A stretch of 64,000 nucleotides of DNA, taken from positions 2,469,489 to 2,533,488 of the forward strand of contig NZ_CP100416.1 of assembly GCF_026017845.1 (NCBI RefSeq), written 5' to 3'. Source of the stretch: Amycolatopsis mediterranei (GTDB lineage: Bacteria > Actinomycetota > Actinomycetes > Mycobacteriales > Pseudonocardiaceae). Positions 8,637-17,283 of the stretch are shown piece after piece; within the stretch, counting starts at the first letter, position 1; the number at the start of each line of letters is the position of its first letter. The notes under the pieces were generated by a model. The model ran no database searches, was not told the DNA's origin, and was given only the letters and a program-made list of their open reading frames with translations. A program made the translations under genes and the position numbers.

Positions 8637-9904
8637 GGGGTCACGCTCCCACCGCTGGTGAGGACGCGGTAGATGTTCGTCCACGAATCGGACCCCGGCT
8701 TCAGCACGTCGTTGTGCGACGACACGCCCCACGACGGCGAGCCGTCGGCCTGGTTACCGGTGCCGAGCTCGGTGACGCCCGGGAAGACGTCCGGGTCCGC
8801 GCCGTGGCCGACGCCGGTCCACTCAAGGCCCCACGCGTTGCCCTGCGCGAGCACGATCGGGTCGAGCGGGGCCGTCATCGAGAACCGCTGGACGCCCGCC
8901 TGGCTCGGCGGCAGGTCGGCAGGCGACCACACGCCGTGGCCCATGCCGGCCGACTCGACGTGCAGCACGCGGTCGACGTCGAGGCCGTGCGTCTCGGCGA
9001 GCCCGACCGTCGCCCCGCCGTAGCTGTGCCCGATCGCGGTCAGCGTGACGTCGGAGCCCGCGTGGCTCGCGATCTCGCCGCGCAGGTCGTCGGCGAAGTG
9101 CTTGAGGTCCGGCGCCATCGCCTGGGCGTACCCCGCGGCCGGCCCCTGCGCCACCGGGCCCTGCGGGAACACCCCGTCGGCCCAGACGACGACCGCCGTG
9201 CGCCCGGCCGGGTCCGCCGCCACCAGGCTGCGGCCGAGGCCGGCGTAGGCGTCGAAGTTCGCCATCTGCGTGTTGACGCCGGGCACGAACAGCCCGACGT
9301 TCCGCGTCCCCGGCTCGATGTGCCCGACCAGCTCGGCGATCCGGCCGTTGCCCGCCGGGTCGAACCGCAGGATCTGCCGGTCGTGCGCGAGGATGTCCTC
9401 GTACAGCTTGATCCGCGCCTGCGACCGAGCGACTTCGTCGAGATCGGTCAACGCGGCCAGCCGCGAACGCTCGGCCGTCAGCGCGTCGGCGACCTTCACG
9501 CGGTTGTCCGCGATCGCGTGCGCCCACGCCCCGGTGTCGGCCGAGCCGCCGATTCCGGCCGGATTTCCCGCGCGGGGCAACGGATCCTCGGGCAGCAGCG
9601 CCCGGTACATCGCCGCGACCTGGGCATCGGCGCGCCGATATCCGGCCGCGCAAGCGACGAGTCCACTTTGGATCCGCCGCGCCAGCGCCACGTGCGAGCC
9701 GAGCTCGCCGCCCAGCTCCGTCATGGTCTTCTCGAACGTCTTGGCCGCGGCGGCGGACTCGCTCACCTGGCCGAACGCGGTGGCGGGCAGCTTCTCGCCC
9801 GCCACCGCCGACTGCGCCGCTGCCAGCGCCTCGGCGCGGGAACCGGACTCGCCGGCCACCGCGTCGAGGCGCGCCGGGGCGACGCGATAGCCCCCGGCCG
9901 TCAT
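8633..9904 (-). CDS. DUF1023-type alpha/beta hydrolase with ESX N-terminus
   Basis: 423 residues. The N-terminal 110 residues are helical and WXG-like, with a YRRAD (YxxxD) motif at residues 89-93. The C-terminal part is an alpha/beta hydrolase of the DUF1023 type with nucleophile motif GHSYGG (Ser about residue 293). Start and stop overlap both neighbours, so it is inside a tightly coupled ESX operon. It is likely a secreted or envelope-acting lipase/esterase-like effector; the substrate cannot be read from the sequence. It lacks a Sec signal, as expected for a type VII substrate. Confidence 0.85.
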   Translation of the reverse strand: MTAGGYRVAPARLDAVAGESGSRAEALAAAQSAVAGEKLPATAFGQVSESAAAAKTFEKTMTELGGELGSHVALARRIQSGLVACAAGYRRADAQVAAMYRALLPEDPLPRAGNPAGIGGSADTGAWAHAIADNRVKVADALTAERSRLAALTDLDEVARSQARIKLYEDILAHDRQILRFDPAGNGRIAELVGHIEPGTRNVGLFVPGVNTQMANFDAYAGLGRSLVAADPAGRTAVVVWADGVFPQGPVAQGPAAGYAQAMAPDLKHFADDLRGEIASHAGSDVTLTAIGHSYGGATVGLAETHGLDVDRVLHVESAGMGHGVWSPADLPPSQAGVQRFSMTAPLDPIVLAQGNAWGLEWTGVGHGADPDVFPGVTELGTGNQADGSPSWGVSSHNDVLKPGSDSWTNIYRVLTSGGSVTP

Positions 9905-11217
9905 CAGGAGCCGTCTTCGCCGATGACCGGCGGCGCGACCGGCGCCGACTGGCCCCAGACGTTCTCCGTCTCCACCAGCCACGCCGGGATCCGCCGCCCG
10001 GATCCCATGTCCCCGCCGCCGCCCATGCCCATCGGCATCATGGGCATCATCGGCATCGCGCTCTTGGCGGCCGCCGCGCCCACGGCCCCGGCCGCGCCGC
10101 CGGCGAGCCCGCTCAGCGCGTTGCCCGCGCCGCCGTCGCCGGCCAGGCCGGAGTGCGCCGCCGGCATTTCACCGGGGCCGGTGAGCCCACCGCCGCCGCC
10201 GCCGACCGGGACACCGGCGCCGCCGCCGAGCGAAGGCGCGTCACCACCGCCGATCGGGATGCCGCCGCCCGAGCCGCCTTCGACGCCGGCGCCGCCCCCG
10301 CCGAGCTTCGTGCCCGGCGGTTCTTCCTTGTCGTCCTTGGGGTCCTTGCCGGTCGCCCACGACGGCACCTTCGGCATGATCGAGCCGAACCGGCCGAACG
10401 CGGCGGCCGAAGCCGCGGCGAGCCCGGCGGTGAACATGTCGCCGAACAGCGGGTTCGACGTCGGCACGGTCGTGCCCGGCGCCAGTGTCGTCCCGGTGCC
10501 ACCGGGCAGCGGGTGCGTGCCGGTGGTGGGGGTGACGACGACCCCGGGACCGCTCAGGCCGTTGCCGACCAGCCCCGGCGACCCGGCGCTGCCCGCGCCC
10601 CCACTGGCCGGCGGGGTCGAGGGCGTCGGCACGGCGTTCGGCGAGGCCGGGATCGACTCCTCGGCCACGGTGTACTCGCCCGCAAGCTGCGTCATGACGA
10701 CGATCGCCTTGCCGTGCGCCGATCCGGCGGCGTTCGCGGCGGCCTGCTGCGCTTCGACGTTCGCGATGGCCTGCTGACGCTGTTGCGCCGCGGCCTGCAC
10801 GACGGCGGGGGAGGCGTCCGGCGGCAGCAGCGGCGGGTTCACCGCGAGCGCGACGTCGGCGGGGGCGACGTCCGGCACCGAGACCGGCGGCGGCATCTCC
10901 TTCTTGGCCTTCACCAGCGCGTCGGCGGCGTCGCCGAGCATCACGTTCATCGCCTCCGCGGTCTGCGCCACCTTCGAGATGCCGTTCGCGAGGTCGGTGA
11001 TCATGTGCTGGTACTGCTCGGCCGCGCCGCCGGTCCACTGGTCCTTGAACTCGCTGAGCTCCGAGTTGAGGTCGTGGGCCTGCTCGTGCAGGTGCAGCGC
11101 GGCGGACTTCCACTTGTCGGCGGCGTGCCGCGCGCTGTTCGGGTCGCCGGCCTGCAGCATCGCGTACAGCTGCTGGTGGCTGTACGCGGCGAAGTTCGTG
11201 TGCGCGGTGTTCGTCAT
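9904..11217 (-). CDS. PPE-like WXG protein with Gly/Pro-rich tail
   Basis: 437 residues. The N-terminal 130 residues form a helical hairpin with WTGGAAEQY at the turn, like PPE/WXG100 proteins. The middle and C-terminal parts are Gly/Pro/Ala-rich and low in complexity, ending in a conserved-looking segment IPAWLVETENVWGQ. Overlaps the neighbours by 1 and 4 nt. Probably a type VII substrate that pairs with a neighbouring helical protein. Confidence 0.82.
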   Translation of the reverse strand: MTNTAHTNFAAYSHQQLYAMLQAGDPNSARHAADKWKSAALHLHEQAHDLNSELSEFKDQWTGGAAEQYQHMITDLANGISKVAQTAEAMNVMLGDAADALVKAKKEMPPPVSVPDVAPADVALAVNPPLLPPDASPAVVQAAAQQRQQAIANVEAQQAAANAAGSAHGKAIVVMTQLAGEYTVAEESIPASPNAVPTPSTPPASGGAGSAGSPGLVGNGLSGPGVVVTPTTGTHPLPGGTGTTLAPGTTVPTSNPLFGDMFTAGLAAASAAAFGRFGSIMPKVPSWATGKDPKDDKEEPPGTKLGGGGAGVEGGSGGGIPIGGGDAPSLGGGAGVPVGGGGGGLTGPGEMPAAHSGLAGDGGAGNALSGLAGGAAGAVGAAAAKSAMPMMPMMPMGMGGGGDMGSGRRIPAWLVETENVWGQSAPVAPPVIGEDGS

Positions 11218-11600
11218 CCCTGGTGGCTCCCCTCGCTGTCACCCGAGCCGAGCAGGCCGAGCACCGGGTCGAGCAGGCCGGTGACGGCGCCCGAAGCGTG
11301 CAGATCCCCGGCCACCGACTGGTCGGCGTTCTGGTAACCGTCGGCGACCGTGGTGGTGACGTCCTGGGCGAACCCGATCGCGCTGCGGACCTGGTCGAGC
11401 AGGCCCTGCATCTCCGAGACGGCGGCGCGGTGGGCGTCGGCCAGCGACCCGGCCTCGCCGAACTCGCCGAACAGCAGCGGCTCTTCGCCGAGGGTGAGCA
11501 GGAAGTCGTTCGGTTTCGACATCGCGTGGATCTGGGTCTCCAGTTCCCGCACGAAGTCCTTCAGCGATTCCAGGTGGACGTAGTACGACTGGTCTGGCAT
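11214..11600 (-). CDS. Helical ESX substrate with YxxxD motif
   Basis: 128 residues, all-helical, no signal peptide. YQNAD (YxxxD) at residues 89-93 matches the type VII export motif that follows a helix-turn-helix. It overlaps the PPE-like gene by 4 nt and probably forms a heterodimer with it, in the way PE proteins pair with PPE proteins. Confidence 0.78.
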   Translation of the reverse strand: MPDQSYYVHLESLKDFVRELETQIHAMSKPNDFLLTLGEEPLLFGEFGEAGSLADAHRAAVSEMQGLLDQVRSAIGFAQDVTTTVADGYQNADQSVAGDLHASGAVTGLLDPVLGLLGSGDSEGSHQG

Positions 11601-11703
11601 CGGTCCCGGCTCTCTGGGCGCGACATGCGGACAGGGGGAAAGCCGGTCGGCCGGTGCGAGCGGGGGGTTTCCCGCACCGGCCGACCGACGTCTGGGGCGC
11701 GGA

Positions 11704-12006
11704 TCAGCCCGCGAACAGTCCCTGGTTGCGGTTCTCCAGCGACTGCTGGAGGTCGTGCGCCTCGCCCACCTTCCCGCCGAACTGCGCGATGATCGCGACG
11801 ATGTCCGCGGTGGCCTGGCGCAGGCGCGTCTCGGCCTGGCGGGCGGCGTCACCGGCGGAGCTGCCGGAGGCGTACCAGGTCGCGGTGATCGGCTGCAGGT
11901 TCTGGTGCAGCTGCTCCAGCTGCGAGGTGAGCGCCTTGGCCTTGGCGGCCAGGGATGCCGAGCTGTGCTGCAGCGCGGCGAAGTTGATTTCGACGACGTC
12001 GGCCAT
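11704..12006 (-). CDS. WXG100 (EsxA-like) protein
   Basis: 100-residue helical hairpin of the ESAT-6 family. The central turn reads TWYASGSS, so the strict WxG motif is W-Y-A-S-G here. There is no YxxxD at the end, as expected for the partner that does not carry the signal. It lies 18 nt downstream of the EsxB-like gene in the same operon. Confidence 0.88.
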   Translation of the reverse strand: MADVVEINFAALQHSSASLAAKAKALTSQLEQLHQNLQPITATWYASGSSAGDAARQAETRLRQATADIVAIIAQFGGKVGEAHDLQQSLENRNQGLFAG

Positions 12007-12024
12007 GGTGGGCGTCCTCTCGGG

Positions 12025-12369
12025 TCAGGGGTTGAGGCGGGGGAGCACGCCCGAGCCCTCGAGGGTGTGGCCGACCCCCTGGAAGCTCTGGTGGACGTCG
12101 GCGTCGCCGCGGCCGTAGTTCGCGTGGCTGGTGTGCACGAGCTGCGACATCGTGTCGAGCTCCTTCACCGCGGCGGTCATCTTCTCCTGCAGCCGCCGCT
12201 GGAGGTCCCAGAAGGCCACGGCCTGGTCACCCTTGTAGTTGCGCAGGGCCTCGGTCAGCTCGGACTCCAAGCTGGCCATCGTGGACTTGGCGTTCGTCGC
12301 GGTTTCCTCGAAACCCTGGACGGCGCGCGTCATGGCAGCGGAATCTGCCTGGAATCCCGGACTGGACAT
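12025..12369 (-). CDS. WXG100 (EsxB-like) protein with YxxxD signal
   Basis: 114-residue ESAT-6/CFP-10 family member. The turn has Y-K-G in place of W-x-G (NYKGDQAVAFW). The C-terminal export motif YGRGD is at residues 85-89. AGGAAGGAGGT upstream of the ATG is a strong ribosome site. First gene of the minus-strand ESX substrate operon. Confidence 0.88.
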   Translation of the reverse strand: MSSPGFQADSAAMTRAVQGFEETATNAKSTMASLESELTEALRNYKGDQAVAFWDLQRRLQEKMTAAVKELDTMSQLVHTSHANYGRGDADVHQSFQGVGHTLEGSGVLPRLNP

Positions 12370-12432
12370 CGACGGGCCACCTCCTTCCTGAAGCGAATTC
12401 CCCTGGCGCGGTGGTCCGCGCGTGTGAAAGTC

Positions 12433-12460
12433 ACGCTAGGAAAGAGGCCAGTGTGGTCAA
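12433..12460 (-). promoter_or_regulatory. Promoter of the esx operon
   Basis: On the minus strand: -35 TTGACC (12455-12460), 16-base spacer, -10 TAGCGT (12433-12438). The expected start is about 57 bases before the EsxB-like ATG. Confidence 0.55.
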
Positions 12461-12585
12461 ACGGCACAACTGCCGGTCGCACTGACGGCACTATTACCCA
12501 CGCGAGCGGAGGTAGGGCGTTCCCCACCACGGGACGGTGGTGCGCTCCAGTGCTTCCGCGCCGCCGCCGCGGCAGGCTTTCAGCC

Positions 12586-13575
12586 ATGGCAGACAAGGGA
12601 AAACCGCTGGTCACGCTGCGCGCGTGGCACCGCCCGCTGGTGGTGCTCGCCGGGGCGATGGGGGTGCTGTGCGCGGTCTCGCTGCTCGGACTCCTGCTCG
12701 ATGATCGCACGCTGGTCAACGCGCCGATCTGGCTCAAGCCGTTCAAGTTCTCCGTCTCGATCGGGCTGTACGCGCTGACGCTGGCGTGGCTGCTGACGCA
12801 CGTGCGCCGCGGCCGCCGCGCCGGCTGGTGGTTCGGGACGCTCTTCGCCGCGGGCATCGGCCTGGACTTCGCGCTGCTGGTCTGGCAGATCATCGTCCGC
12901 GGCCGGACCCTGCACTTCAACCAGTCGACGCCGATGGACGCCGCGATCAACAACGTCGTCGCGGGCGGTGCGTACACGGCGTGGTCGATGACCGCCGCCG
13001 TGGCCGTCCTGCTGCTGTTCCAGCGCATCCCGGACCGGGCGCTGAGGTCGGCGCTGCGCTGGGGCGCCGGCCTCGCCGTGGTGGGGATGTACGTCGCGAC
13101 GCTGATGTTCACGGCCACGCCGGCGCAGCAGGCGGTGCTCGAGGCGAACGGCAAGTTCTCGACGTTCGGCGCGCACTCCGTCGGCGTCGACGACGGCGGC
13201 CCCGGGCTGCCGGTGGTCGGCTGGAGCACGGTCGGCGGGGACCTGCGGATCCCGCACTTCGTCGGCATCCACGCCCTGCAGGTGCTGCCGCTGGTGGCGT
13301 TCGGGCTGCTCCTGCTGGCCCGCCGCTACCGGGTGCTCGAATCCGACGTCGTCCGCCGCCGGCTGGTCCGGACCACGGGCGCCGGCTACGCGGGGCTGAT
13401 CGCGCTGCTCACCTGGCAGGCCGAGCGCGGCCAGTCCATCGTGCACCCGGACTTCTGGACGCTCGCCGCCGTCACCGGCCTGATCGCGGGGCTCGCCGTC
13501 GCCGGCACGCTGTCACTGCGGTCGCTTCCGCGCGAGCGGGTCGTTTCTGCCGAAATTCTGAGATCCGCCCGGTAG
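12586..13575 (+). CDS. Polytopic membrane protein, unknown
   Basis: 329 residues with about seven or eight hydrophobic helices (starting near residues 17, 50, 76, 125, 155, 215, 256 and 285). No motif I recognise. A soluble loop carries NGKFSTFGAHSVG. Start ATG follows GC-rich sequence with a weak ribosome site. It lies divergent from the esx operon, but nothing ties it to secretion. Confidence 0.75.
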   Translation: MADKGKPLVTLRAWHRPLVVLAGAMGVLCAVSLLGLLLDDRTLVNAPIWLKPFKFSVSIGLYALTLAWLLTHVRRGRRAGWWFGTLFAAGIGLDFALLVWQIIVRGRTLHFNQSTPMDAAINNVVAGGAYTAWSMTAAVAVLLLFQRIPDRALRSALRWGAGLAVVGMYVATLMFTATPAQQAVLEANGKFSTFGAHSVGVDDGGPGLPVVGWSTVGGDLRIPHFVGIHALQVLPLVAFGLLLLARRYRVLESDVVRRRLVRTTGAGYAGLIALLTWQAERGQSIVHPDFWTLAAVTGLIAGLAVAGTLSLRSLPRERVVSAEILRSAR

Positions 13576-13606
13576 ACCGGACGCCCCGGGCGAAAGGTGA
13601 GTCGCG

Positions 13607-15019
13607 ATGGTCCACCCGCAGGCACTGCTGGACGAGCTGGAGCGCACTCCGGAAGCCCCCGCGTTCGAACACGGCGCCCGGGTGACCACCCGCGGCGAGC
13701 TGCGGGAGCTGATCGGCCGGTTCACCGCGGGCCTGCGGGCGGCCGGGCTCGGCCCGGGCGACGGCGTGGGGATCGCCACCGCCGTCACGCCGGAGGGGTT
13801 CGCCGCGCTCATCGCGGTGCACGTCCTCGGCGCCCGGGCGGTCGGGGTGCGGCCCGGGCTGCCGGAGCCGCAGCTGCGGCACATCCTCGGCGACGTCGCC
13901 GCCCTGATCACCGACGCGGAACCGGTGGCCGCCGCCGGGGTGCCGGTGCTGCGGGTGGGGCCGTCCCTGCTGGCCCGCTACACCGAGCCGGTGCCGCAAG
14001 CGCAGCTCGACGACATCGCGACGGTCGTGTTCACCAGCGGCAGCACCGGCGTCCCGAAGGGCGTGGCCTACCGCTACCGCGCGCTGACCGAAGGCCGGGT
14101 GTGGCGGCCGCCGGTGCCGGGCTCGGCGCACGAGCGGCTGGGCTCGGGGTTCGGCCGGTACCTGCTGTTCGGCTCCCTGGCCAGCGCGGTGATGGTCGAG
14201 CAGCTGGGGGTGTGCCTGTTCGCGGGCGGCACGGCGGTGATCCCCGAGGGGCTGCCGGACTTCCCCGGCGTGCTGCCGCGGCTGGGCATCTCGGCGGCGC
14301 TGACCACCGTGCCGCGGCTGCACCGGATGCTCGACGTGCTGCGCGGGTCCGACGTCGACCTGAGCTGCCTGCGGAGGCTGATCGTGGCCGGTTCGCCGGT
14401 GCCGCCGCACAAGCTCGCCGAGGCGGCCGAGCGGATCGGGCCCGCGATGCACCACGCGTACGGGCAGACCGAGACCGGGATGCTGACGATCTGCCGGGCC
14501 GACGAGGGGCCCGGGTCGGTCGGCAAGGCGTGCGACACGGTGGAAATCGCGGTGCGAAACGGCGAGGTGTGGGTGCGCACACCGTCGGCGTTCGCGGGCT
14601 ACTGGCGTGACGAGGCCGCCACGGCCGAGGTGCTGCGCGACGGCTGGGTGCGCACCCAGGACCTCGGGCACCTCGACCGAGCGGGTTACCTGCACCTGTC
14701 CGGCCGCGCGCGTGACGTGGTGATCGTCAACGCGATCATCCACTACACCGGCCCGATCGAGCGGGCGATCGCCGCGTGCCCGGACGTCGACCAGGCCTAC
14801 GTCGTGGCTGTTCCGGACGCGCGGACCGGCGAGGCGGCGCACGCGTTCGTGGTCCCGGTGCCGGGTCGTTCGCCGGACCTGGGTGAGGTGCGCAAGGCGG
14901 TGGCGGCCGAGCTGGGGGAGGCGGCGGTCCCGGCGCGGTTCAGCTTCGTGGGCGCGGTTCCGGTGGCGCCGTCGGGGAAACCGGACAAGGCGGCGCTGCG
15001 GGCGTCCATTGTGGAGTGA
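13607..15019 (+). CDS. AMP-dependent synthetase/acyl-CoA ligase family
   Basis: 470-residue adenylate-forming enzyme. The P-loop is TSGSTGVPKG (about residues 146-155), the A5 motif is AYGQTETG, and the C-terminal catalytic lysine is probably in SGKPDKAAL. It is somewhat shorter than typical acyl-CoA ligases (about 500-550). The substrate is probably a carboxylic acid; the specificity cannot be read. GAAAGGTGA precedes the ATG. Confidence 0.88.
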   Translation: MVHPQALLDELERTPEAPAFEHGARVTTRGELRELIGRFTAGLRAAGLGPGDGVGIATAVTPEGFAALIAVHVLGARAVGVRPGLPEPQLRHILGDVAALITDAEPVAAAGVPVLRVGPSLLARYTEPVPQAQLDDIATVVFTSGSTGVPKGVAYRYRALTEGRVWRPPVPGSAHERLGSGFGRYLLFGSLASAVMVEQLGVCLFAGGTAVIPEGLPDFPGVLPRLGISAALTTVPRLHRMLDVLRGSDVDLSCLRRLIVAGSPVPPHKLAEAAERIGPAMHHAYGQTETGMLTICRADEGPGSVGKACDTVEIAVRNGEVWVRTPSAFAGYWRDEAATAEVLRDGWVRTQDLGHLDRAGYLHLSGRARDVVIVNAIIHYTGPIERAIAACPDVDQAYVVAVPDARTGEAAHAFVVPVPGRSPDLGEVRKAVAAELGEAAVPARFSFVGAVPVAPSGKPDKAALRASIVE

Positions 15020-15027
15020 CGACGTCC

Positions 15028-15060
15028 CGGCCGCCAGATCGGTGCCCCATCTGGCCGCCG
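15028..15060. terminator. Hairpin after the ligase gene
   Basis: 12-bp inverted repeat with one mismatch (15028-15039 and 15049-15060), 9-base loop, starting 9 bases past the ligase stop. No T-run. Confidence 0.45.
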
Positions 15061-15098
15061 AGCAGCGCGGTCGTGCGGAACTTCGGGCCGCGAGTGTG

Positions 15099-15137
15099 CC
15101 GCGTGCCGGCCGCCCGGGCGGGGAGGCCGGCACGCGG
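15099..15137. terminator. Bidirectional hairpin between convergent genes
   Basis: 13-bp perfect stem (arms 15099-15111 and 15125-15137) with a 13-base GC-rich loop, just beyond the stop of the trypsin-like gene on the minus strand. Confidence 0.55.
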
Positions 15138-15146
15138 GGTCCGGTG

Positions 15147-15851
15147 TCAGACGCCGGTCGTGGTGCGGATCCAGCTGCGGCTGGCCGCGATGCTCGCGTA
15201 GTTCTGCGTGCCCTGCGGGTTCGAGCCGGAGTTGCTGCCCGTGGAGCAGACCCCGACCTGGACGACGTTGTACAGCTCCGGGCCGCCCGAGTCGCCGTGC
15301 CAGGCCGAGCCGTTGATGCCCTGGCTGGCGATCGCCGTGCCGCCGAAGGCGTCCGAGCTCAGGCCCGTCACGCGCACGTTGGCCGTCTTGAGGGTGCTCG
15401 ACGGCGGGCTGCTGCCCTGCGTGCGGCCCCAGCCGTAGATCTGGTTGGTCGACCCGGTCGGCGGGTTGCCCGTGCCGAGCTTCATGTACGTCGTGTTGAC
15501 CGCCGACGTCAGGTGCAGCAGGGCGATGTCCCCGTTCGGGGACGCCTTCTGCTGGTCGACGGTGGCGTTCGTGCCCTGCTGCAGCGTCACGTTGCCGACC
15601 TTGACGTGCATGCCCGGCGAGTTCAGGCAGTGCTGGGCGGTGAGCACCCACTGCGGGGCGATGATCGTCCCCGAGCACTCGAAACCACCGTACGTCGTCA
15701 CGTTGTTCCAGTAGATCTGGGCGCCCCACGGCGCGGAGGAGACCGTGCTCCCGCCGATGATGTCCTGCTGGGCGTCCGCCACCCCCGCTGAGACCAGACT
15801 CAGCGCCGCGGCGGCCGCACCCACCGCGGCTACAGCCCTCGACATTCGCAT
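15147..15851 (-). CDS. Secreted trypsin-like serine protease (S1)
   Basis: 234 residues. Signal peptide to about residue 28, then a short propeptide and IIGGS, the usual new N-terminus. The triad is complete: His74 in TAQHC, Asp in NGDIALL, Ser in GDSGGP. Paired cysteines are visible (CSG/QHC). The ATG at 15851 is preferred over the longer upstream frame because the signal peptide starts there; GAAGGG is upstream. Exported by Sec and probably a general extracellular protease. Confidence 0.92.
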   Translation of the reverse strand: MRMSRAVAAVGAAAAALSLVSAGVADAQQDIIGGSTVSSAPWGAQIYWNNVTTYGGFECSGTIIAPQWVLTAQHCLNSPGMHVKVGNVTLQQGTNATVDQQKASPNGDIALLHLTSAVNTTYMKLGTGNPPTGSTNQIYGWGRTQGSSPPSSTLKTANVRVTGLSSDAFGGTAIASQGINGSAWHGDSGGPELYNVVQVGVCSTGSNSGSNPQGTQNYASIAASRSWIRTTTGV

Positions 15852-15940
15852 GAAAATGCCCTTCGGCCCAGGTGATCCGGATATCCGTCCCGAACGGGAC
15901 GACCAGCCCAACGTAAGAGCCGTGAAGGATTTTCGGAACC

Positions 15941-15954
15941 TACCGAAGTCGGTA
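15941..15954. promoter_or_regulatory. Possible operator, TACCG-AAGT-CGGTA
   Basis: Perfect 5-bp arms around AAGT, in the 200-base divergent region between the protease gene and the septum-domain gene. A minus-strand TACGTT (15910-15915) about 60 bases before the protease start could be the -10. Function unproven. Confidence 0.3.
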
Positions 15955-16050
15955 ACCCGCGCGGCCCGCGTCGCCTTCCGGCGAGCTCGAAAAGGTGGCG
16001 CGGACGTGCGGGGATCTCCGTTAGCCTGCCCGCGTGGGAGTGGGGGCGGG

Positions 16051-16983
16051 ATGACGGCGAAGAAGACCCTCAGGGTGCTGGCGGACTACGACTGCTGGGC
16101 CCTGTGGGTGTCCGGGCCGGGGGAGAGCGGGAACCTCGACCCGGCCGACCCGGTCCTCGGGTTGAGTCCCGCGCTGGTGCGTGAGCTGAACCGCTGGGCC
16201 GACGACTACACCGCGACCCTGAACCGCGCTGATCCGCGGTCTTCCGGGTTCGGGTCCGCGGCGGCGGAGCAGGCGTTCGTCGCCCGGGGTCGCCGGCTGG
16301 CGGAGGCGGTGCGAGCCGAGGTCGGCTCCGACTGGCGGGTCACCTACCACGACGGCGAGCTCGGCCGGGACGTCGAGGTCCCCGAGCTCTTCGACGAGCT
16401 GATGCGCACCGAGCTGCGCCGCCGGCCGGTGAGCGGCTACGCGATCGCCACGCTCGTCTCCGGGCTGCTCGGCGGCCTGCTCGCGCCGGTCTTCGGCGCC
16501 GTCGCGATCTCCCGGATCCGGAAGCAGCGGCAGCGGGGGCTCGTGCTCGTCGTCTGCGGCCTGGTCGCCTTCACGGGCTGGATGGGCGTGCTCGCCTACC
16601 GGATCAGCACCGGGACGGCGTGGTGGCAGCAGCAGGCCGGCCACGGACGGCTGCCCGAGGACGGGGCGCACGGGCTCGACCTCGCGGCGGGCGAATGCTT
16701 CTGGGCCCCGGCGGCCTCGGGTGAGGCCGACGTGGTCCGGACGTCGTGCACCGCGCAGCACACCGGCCAGGCGTTCGAGGTCATCCCGCTGGGCGAGGGC
16801 CCGATGCCCGACATCCTCGAGCTCTACCGGACCACCCTGGCCCGGTGCGAAGCCGGCGCTCGCCCGGTGCCCGGCGTCCGCGTCCAGGTCATGACGCCGA
16901 CGTCGACGAGCTGGGCCGAGGGCAAGCACCGGGTGGTCTGCTACTACCACTTCGCCGCCGAGATGACCGGGTCCGTGGGATGA
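16051..16983 (+). CDS. Two-TM protein with septum-formation-type C-domain
   Basis: 310 residues in three parts. Residues 1-125 form a soluble domain (RVLADYDCWALWVSG, ELNRWADDYTATLN) that I recall as a stand-alone family of unknown function in actinobacteria. Two TM helices follow at about residues 132-158 and 169-190 (DUF4190-like). The last 110 residues, with AGECFW and SCTAQHTGQAFEV, resemble the extracytoplasmic septum-formation domain. The fused N-domain is unusual. TAGCCT at 16022 may be the -10. Confidence 0.7.
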   Translation: MTAKKTLRVLADYDCWALWVSGPGESGNLDPADPVLGLSPALVRELNRWADDYTATLNRADPRSSGFGSAAAEQAFVARGRRLAEAVRAEVGSDWRVTYHDGELGRDVEVPELFDELMRTELRRRPVSGYAIATLVSGLLGGLLAPVFGAVAISRIRKQRQRGLVLVVCGLVAFTGWMGVLAYRISTGTAWWQQQAGHGRLPEDGAHGLDLAAGECFWAPAASGEADVVRTSCTAQHTGQAFEVIPLGEGPMPDILELYRTTLARCEAGARPVPGVRVQVMTPTSTSWAEGKHRVVCYYHFAAEMTGSVG

Positions 16984-17222
16984 GCCGTCCGCCCGGGCCC
17001 GCTCCCGTCGTCGCACTGTCCGGAGTGGACCGCACGCTGCTCGGCCGGCGGGCGGTTCGTGGGCGCTCGCTCGGGCACCGCCACGGGACGGCTCCGGTGA
17101 AGCTGCCGCCGGACGAGCGGCCGACCCCGGAGCTGGTCGGCGCCGATCCGGTCCTGCTCGCGCCGCCGGACCTCTCCGGTGCCGTGCCGGTGTATTGCCC
17201 CGGGAGGTGGCGATCGCGGTGA
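16980..17222 (+). CDS. Small hypothetical protein coupled to upstream gene
   Basis: 80 residues, Pro/Arg-rich, no membrane helix, not recognised. The ATG overlaps the stop of the septum-domain gene (ATGA). It is supported mainly by the coupled start and GC-rich codon use; it could be spurious. Confidence 0.4.
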   Translation: MSRPPGPAPVVALSGVDRTLLGRRAVRGRSLGHRHGTAPVKLPPDERPTPELVGADPVLLAPPDLSGAVPVYCPGRWRSR

Positions 17223-17283
17223 CACGTGATCGGATGTCCTGGTGTGAGGAAGGCTTCAGGGTTCGCCGCACAGATCAGCGCAA

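Noticed and set aside
8456..10777. Long plus-strand open frame of about 770 codons
   Set aside because: It lies fully opposite the hydrolase and PPE-like genes, whose domains, overlaps and YxxxD motif are clear. The translation is Arg/Pro-rich and has no domain; it is a GC-rich antisense frame.
13472..15133. Minus-strand frame of about 550 codons
   Set aside because: Antisense to the adenylate-forming enzyme, which has all core motifs.
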